Of a stretch of 17,692 bases of DNA, positions 16,394-17,692 are shown piece by piece; within the stretch, counting starts at the first letter, position 1, and each line of letters begins with the position of its first letter. This stretch comes from Prasinococcaceae sp. CCMP 1430 (taxonomy: Eukaryota; Prasinodermophyta; Palmophyllophyceae; Prasinococcales; Prasinococcaceae). Both the position numbers and the translations under genes were made by a program. The stretch is from assembly GCA_013416795.1 (NCBI GenBank), contig RQSC01000023.1:260035-277726 (forward strand). The letters run 5' to 3'. The notes under the pieces were generated by a model. It did not search any database, was not told where the DNA came from, and worked only from the letters and a program-made list of their open reading frames with translations.

Positions 16394-17692
16394 TCATGCC
16401 AGCGGGAGGTCGGGCTGGCCGTTCTCGCTCAGGAATTTGTCGCCATCGCGCAGGAGCTTCGTGCTCTTCTCAGCGAGGGGGAACCCCTCCTTCCCTGCGC
16501 GCAGGAAGTCGAAGCACGCGGAGAACTCCTGCGGCGTGATGTCAATGGGCGCGGTGTAGTGCGCGGGGATGACTCGCTCGAAGGGATAGCGATCGACGAT
16601 GCGATCGACCCAGCCCACCACCGCCGCAGGGTTCTTGCTGTAGACGAGATAGCGCAAAATGGGAGCGACGAACGCCGTGTCGCTGATGGCCGCAAAGTCG
16701 TCCAGGTAGCCATCCGACCACTCGAGCTCGAAGGCGTTGCCAGTGCTGCCAGGCTTTGACTTGTCTGGCTGAAAGAACTGCACCAAGAGCGACATCTTCG
16801 CCCAGCCCTTTCTCCGGTTGAGCTCGGTGTCGGGCGCGGGGCTTGCGTCGACGCCAGGCACGTCGGGCGCCAGCGTGAGCAGCAGCTCAGGCCTGATGAT
16901 GTCTGGGGCGTCACCGGGGACCTTCTCGATGGCGTCGGTTATGATGAGAGACTTTGATACCTTGTCGTACAGGGCGGCCTCGACGATGGGCACGGCGCCA
17001 GCCTCCGGATTGTCGTACGCGAGCACTGCACAGTCGAGATCGTCGGCCCAGGGCGCGCGCGAGCCGTCCTCCAGTCGGTCGCCCTCGCCCAGCACGCCGT
17101 CGACTGGCACACCGAGCAGCGAGAGCGGCAGATCGATCGGGATGGTCTTCTTCTTTGGGGTGACGTACACCTGCGCGGAGGGGTAGCGCTTGTGCGCGTC
17201 GCTCATGAACGTGAAGTGCTCGATGGCGTACGTCCCGCAGACAATGTACTTGACCTCGCCGCCAATGGCATCGACCTGGCCGAAGAACTCTTTCGTCGGG
17301 GCAACGGGGTTGTATAGCAGCACGGCGCCATCCGAGAGTCTGACCGCCACCGAGCGGATGGTGCAGCTCGTAGGTCCGATGGTTTGTTCCTGCTCGAAGC
17401 TCCAGATGCGCTCTGGGACGAGCTCCGTGGCGATGGTTGCGCGAGAGCCGACGCCGAAGTAAGGCTCGTAGAACGGCGGAAACGCGGAGAAGAACTCGCG
17501 GTCCTTGGCGTCGGCGATCGGCGGGAAGTCGCCGGGCGCAGCGAGAGCACGCGCGGGCGAGAGCGCCGCCGCTGCCGCGAGTGCTGCGGAAAGCACCCCG
17601 CGGCGGCCGCGCGCACTGCCCTCGGCGCGCACCGCGCCCGCCCCCTCCTGCTCACGAGCGTCTGCTCCGCCTGCGTCGCCTGCTGGGGCGGC
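16394..17692 (-). CDS. DUF4336 protein, probably thylakoid-lumen targeted (5' partial)
   Basis: The product belongs to the DUF4336 family of cyanobacteria and plastid-bearing eukaryotes, which looks related to the metallo-beta-lactamase fold; its biochemical role is not known to me. Family-like segments include RLSDGAVLLYNPVAPTKE, VKYIVCGTYAIEHFTF, PSAQVYVTPKKK and the late RVIPAHYTAPI. I do not see the full HxHxDH metal site of active lactamases, so catalysis is doubtful. Near the N-terminus, an RR pair (17605-17600) is followed by an alanine-rich hydrophobic stretch and an ALA/AP site (cut at about 17540), the pattern of a Tat-type lumen signal. The frame stays open to the right edge with no ATG, so the chloroplast transit part and true start are outside the window. 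Converges with V-ATPase C. Confidence 0.85.
   Translation of the reverse strand, partial: AAPAGDAGGADAREQEGAGAVRAEGSARGRRGVLSAALAAAAALSPARALAAPGDFPPIADAKDREFFSAFPPFYEPYFGVGSRATIATELVPERIWSFEQEQTIGPTSCTIRSVAVRLSDGAVLLYNPVAPTKEFFGQVDAIGGEVKYIVCGTYAIEHFTFMSDAHKRYPSAQVYVTPKKKTIPIDLPLSLLGVPVDGVLGEGDRLEDGSRAPWADDLDCAVLAYDNPEAGAVPIVEAALYDKVSKSLIITDAIEKVPGDAPDIIRPELLLTLAPDVPGVDASPAPDTELNRRKGWAKMSLLVQFFQPDKSKPGSTGNAFELEWSDGYLDDFAAISDTAFVAPILRYLVYSKNPAAVVGWVDRIVDRYPFERVIPAHYTAPIDITPQEFSACFDFLRAGKEGFPLAEKSTKLLRDGDKFLSENGQPDLPLA

Noticed and set aside
1-17692. Prokaryotic defence island, CRISPR array, virus or autonomous transposon
   Set aside because: No repeat-spacer pattern, transposase, integrase, capsid or nuclease signature was seen; every recognisable gene is a eukaryotic nuclear gene.

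Overview
The window is nuclear DNA of a photosynthetic eukaryote, most likely a GC-rich, prasinophyte-grade green alga. Evidence: very high GC, spliceosomal introns with CTGAC/CTAAC branch sites, no operons or Shine-Dalgarno spacing, and a chlorophyll a/b-type (green) light-harvesting protein whose rebuilt N-terminus looks like a plain chloroplast transit peptide with no ER signal in front, as expected for a primary plastid. Species cannot be fixed from sequence alone.

Layout, left to right. 1-796: no supported gene, with a (GC)13 tract. 797-1894 (-): long-chain polyprenyl (solanesyl-type) diphosphate synthase. 1907-2398 (+): weak F-box-like reading frame overlapping a strongly folded, tRNA-like element at 2323-2393. 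2690-about 3741 (-): LHCSR/LHCX-like light-harvesting protein with an unusual acidic N-terminal extension. 3974-4949 (+): green-type LHC, divergent from the previous gene across a 232-bp shared promoter and broken only by a single ambiguous base. 5561-7093 (+): secreted, membrane-anchored 2-oxoglutarate/Fe(II) dioxygenase-like protein in two exons. 7328-13891 (-): giant coiled-coil nucleoporin TPR/Mlp/NUA, with its extreme 5' exon not located. 14315-16209 (+): V-type H+-ATPase subunit C in five exons. 16394-17692 (-): DUF4336 protein with a probable thylakoid-lumen signal, running off the right edge.

Functionally, four of the seven solid genes point to the plastid: the two antenna proteins, the prenyl synthase (plastoquinone side chain, if plastidic) and the DUF4336 protein. 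The other three are housekeeping or secretory: nuclear pore basket, vacuolar proton pump and a Golgi/ER dioxygenase. Gene pairs alternate between head-to-head (the two LHCs; TPR and V-ATPase C) and tail-to-tail (dioxygenase/TPR; V-ATPase C/DUF4336), with intergenic gaps of only about 180-610 bp. I saw no defence system, CRISPR array, virus or autonomous transposon. The points most worth a second look are the acidic LHCSR-like protein and its divergent antenna partner, the folded element near 2.35 kb, the direct-repeat-flanked hairpin inside the dioxygenase intron, and the altered cosubstrate site of the dioxygenase.
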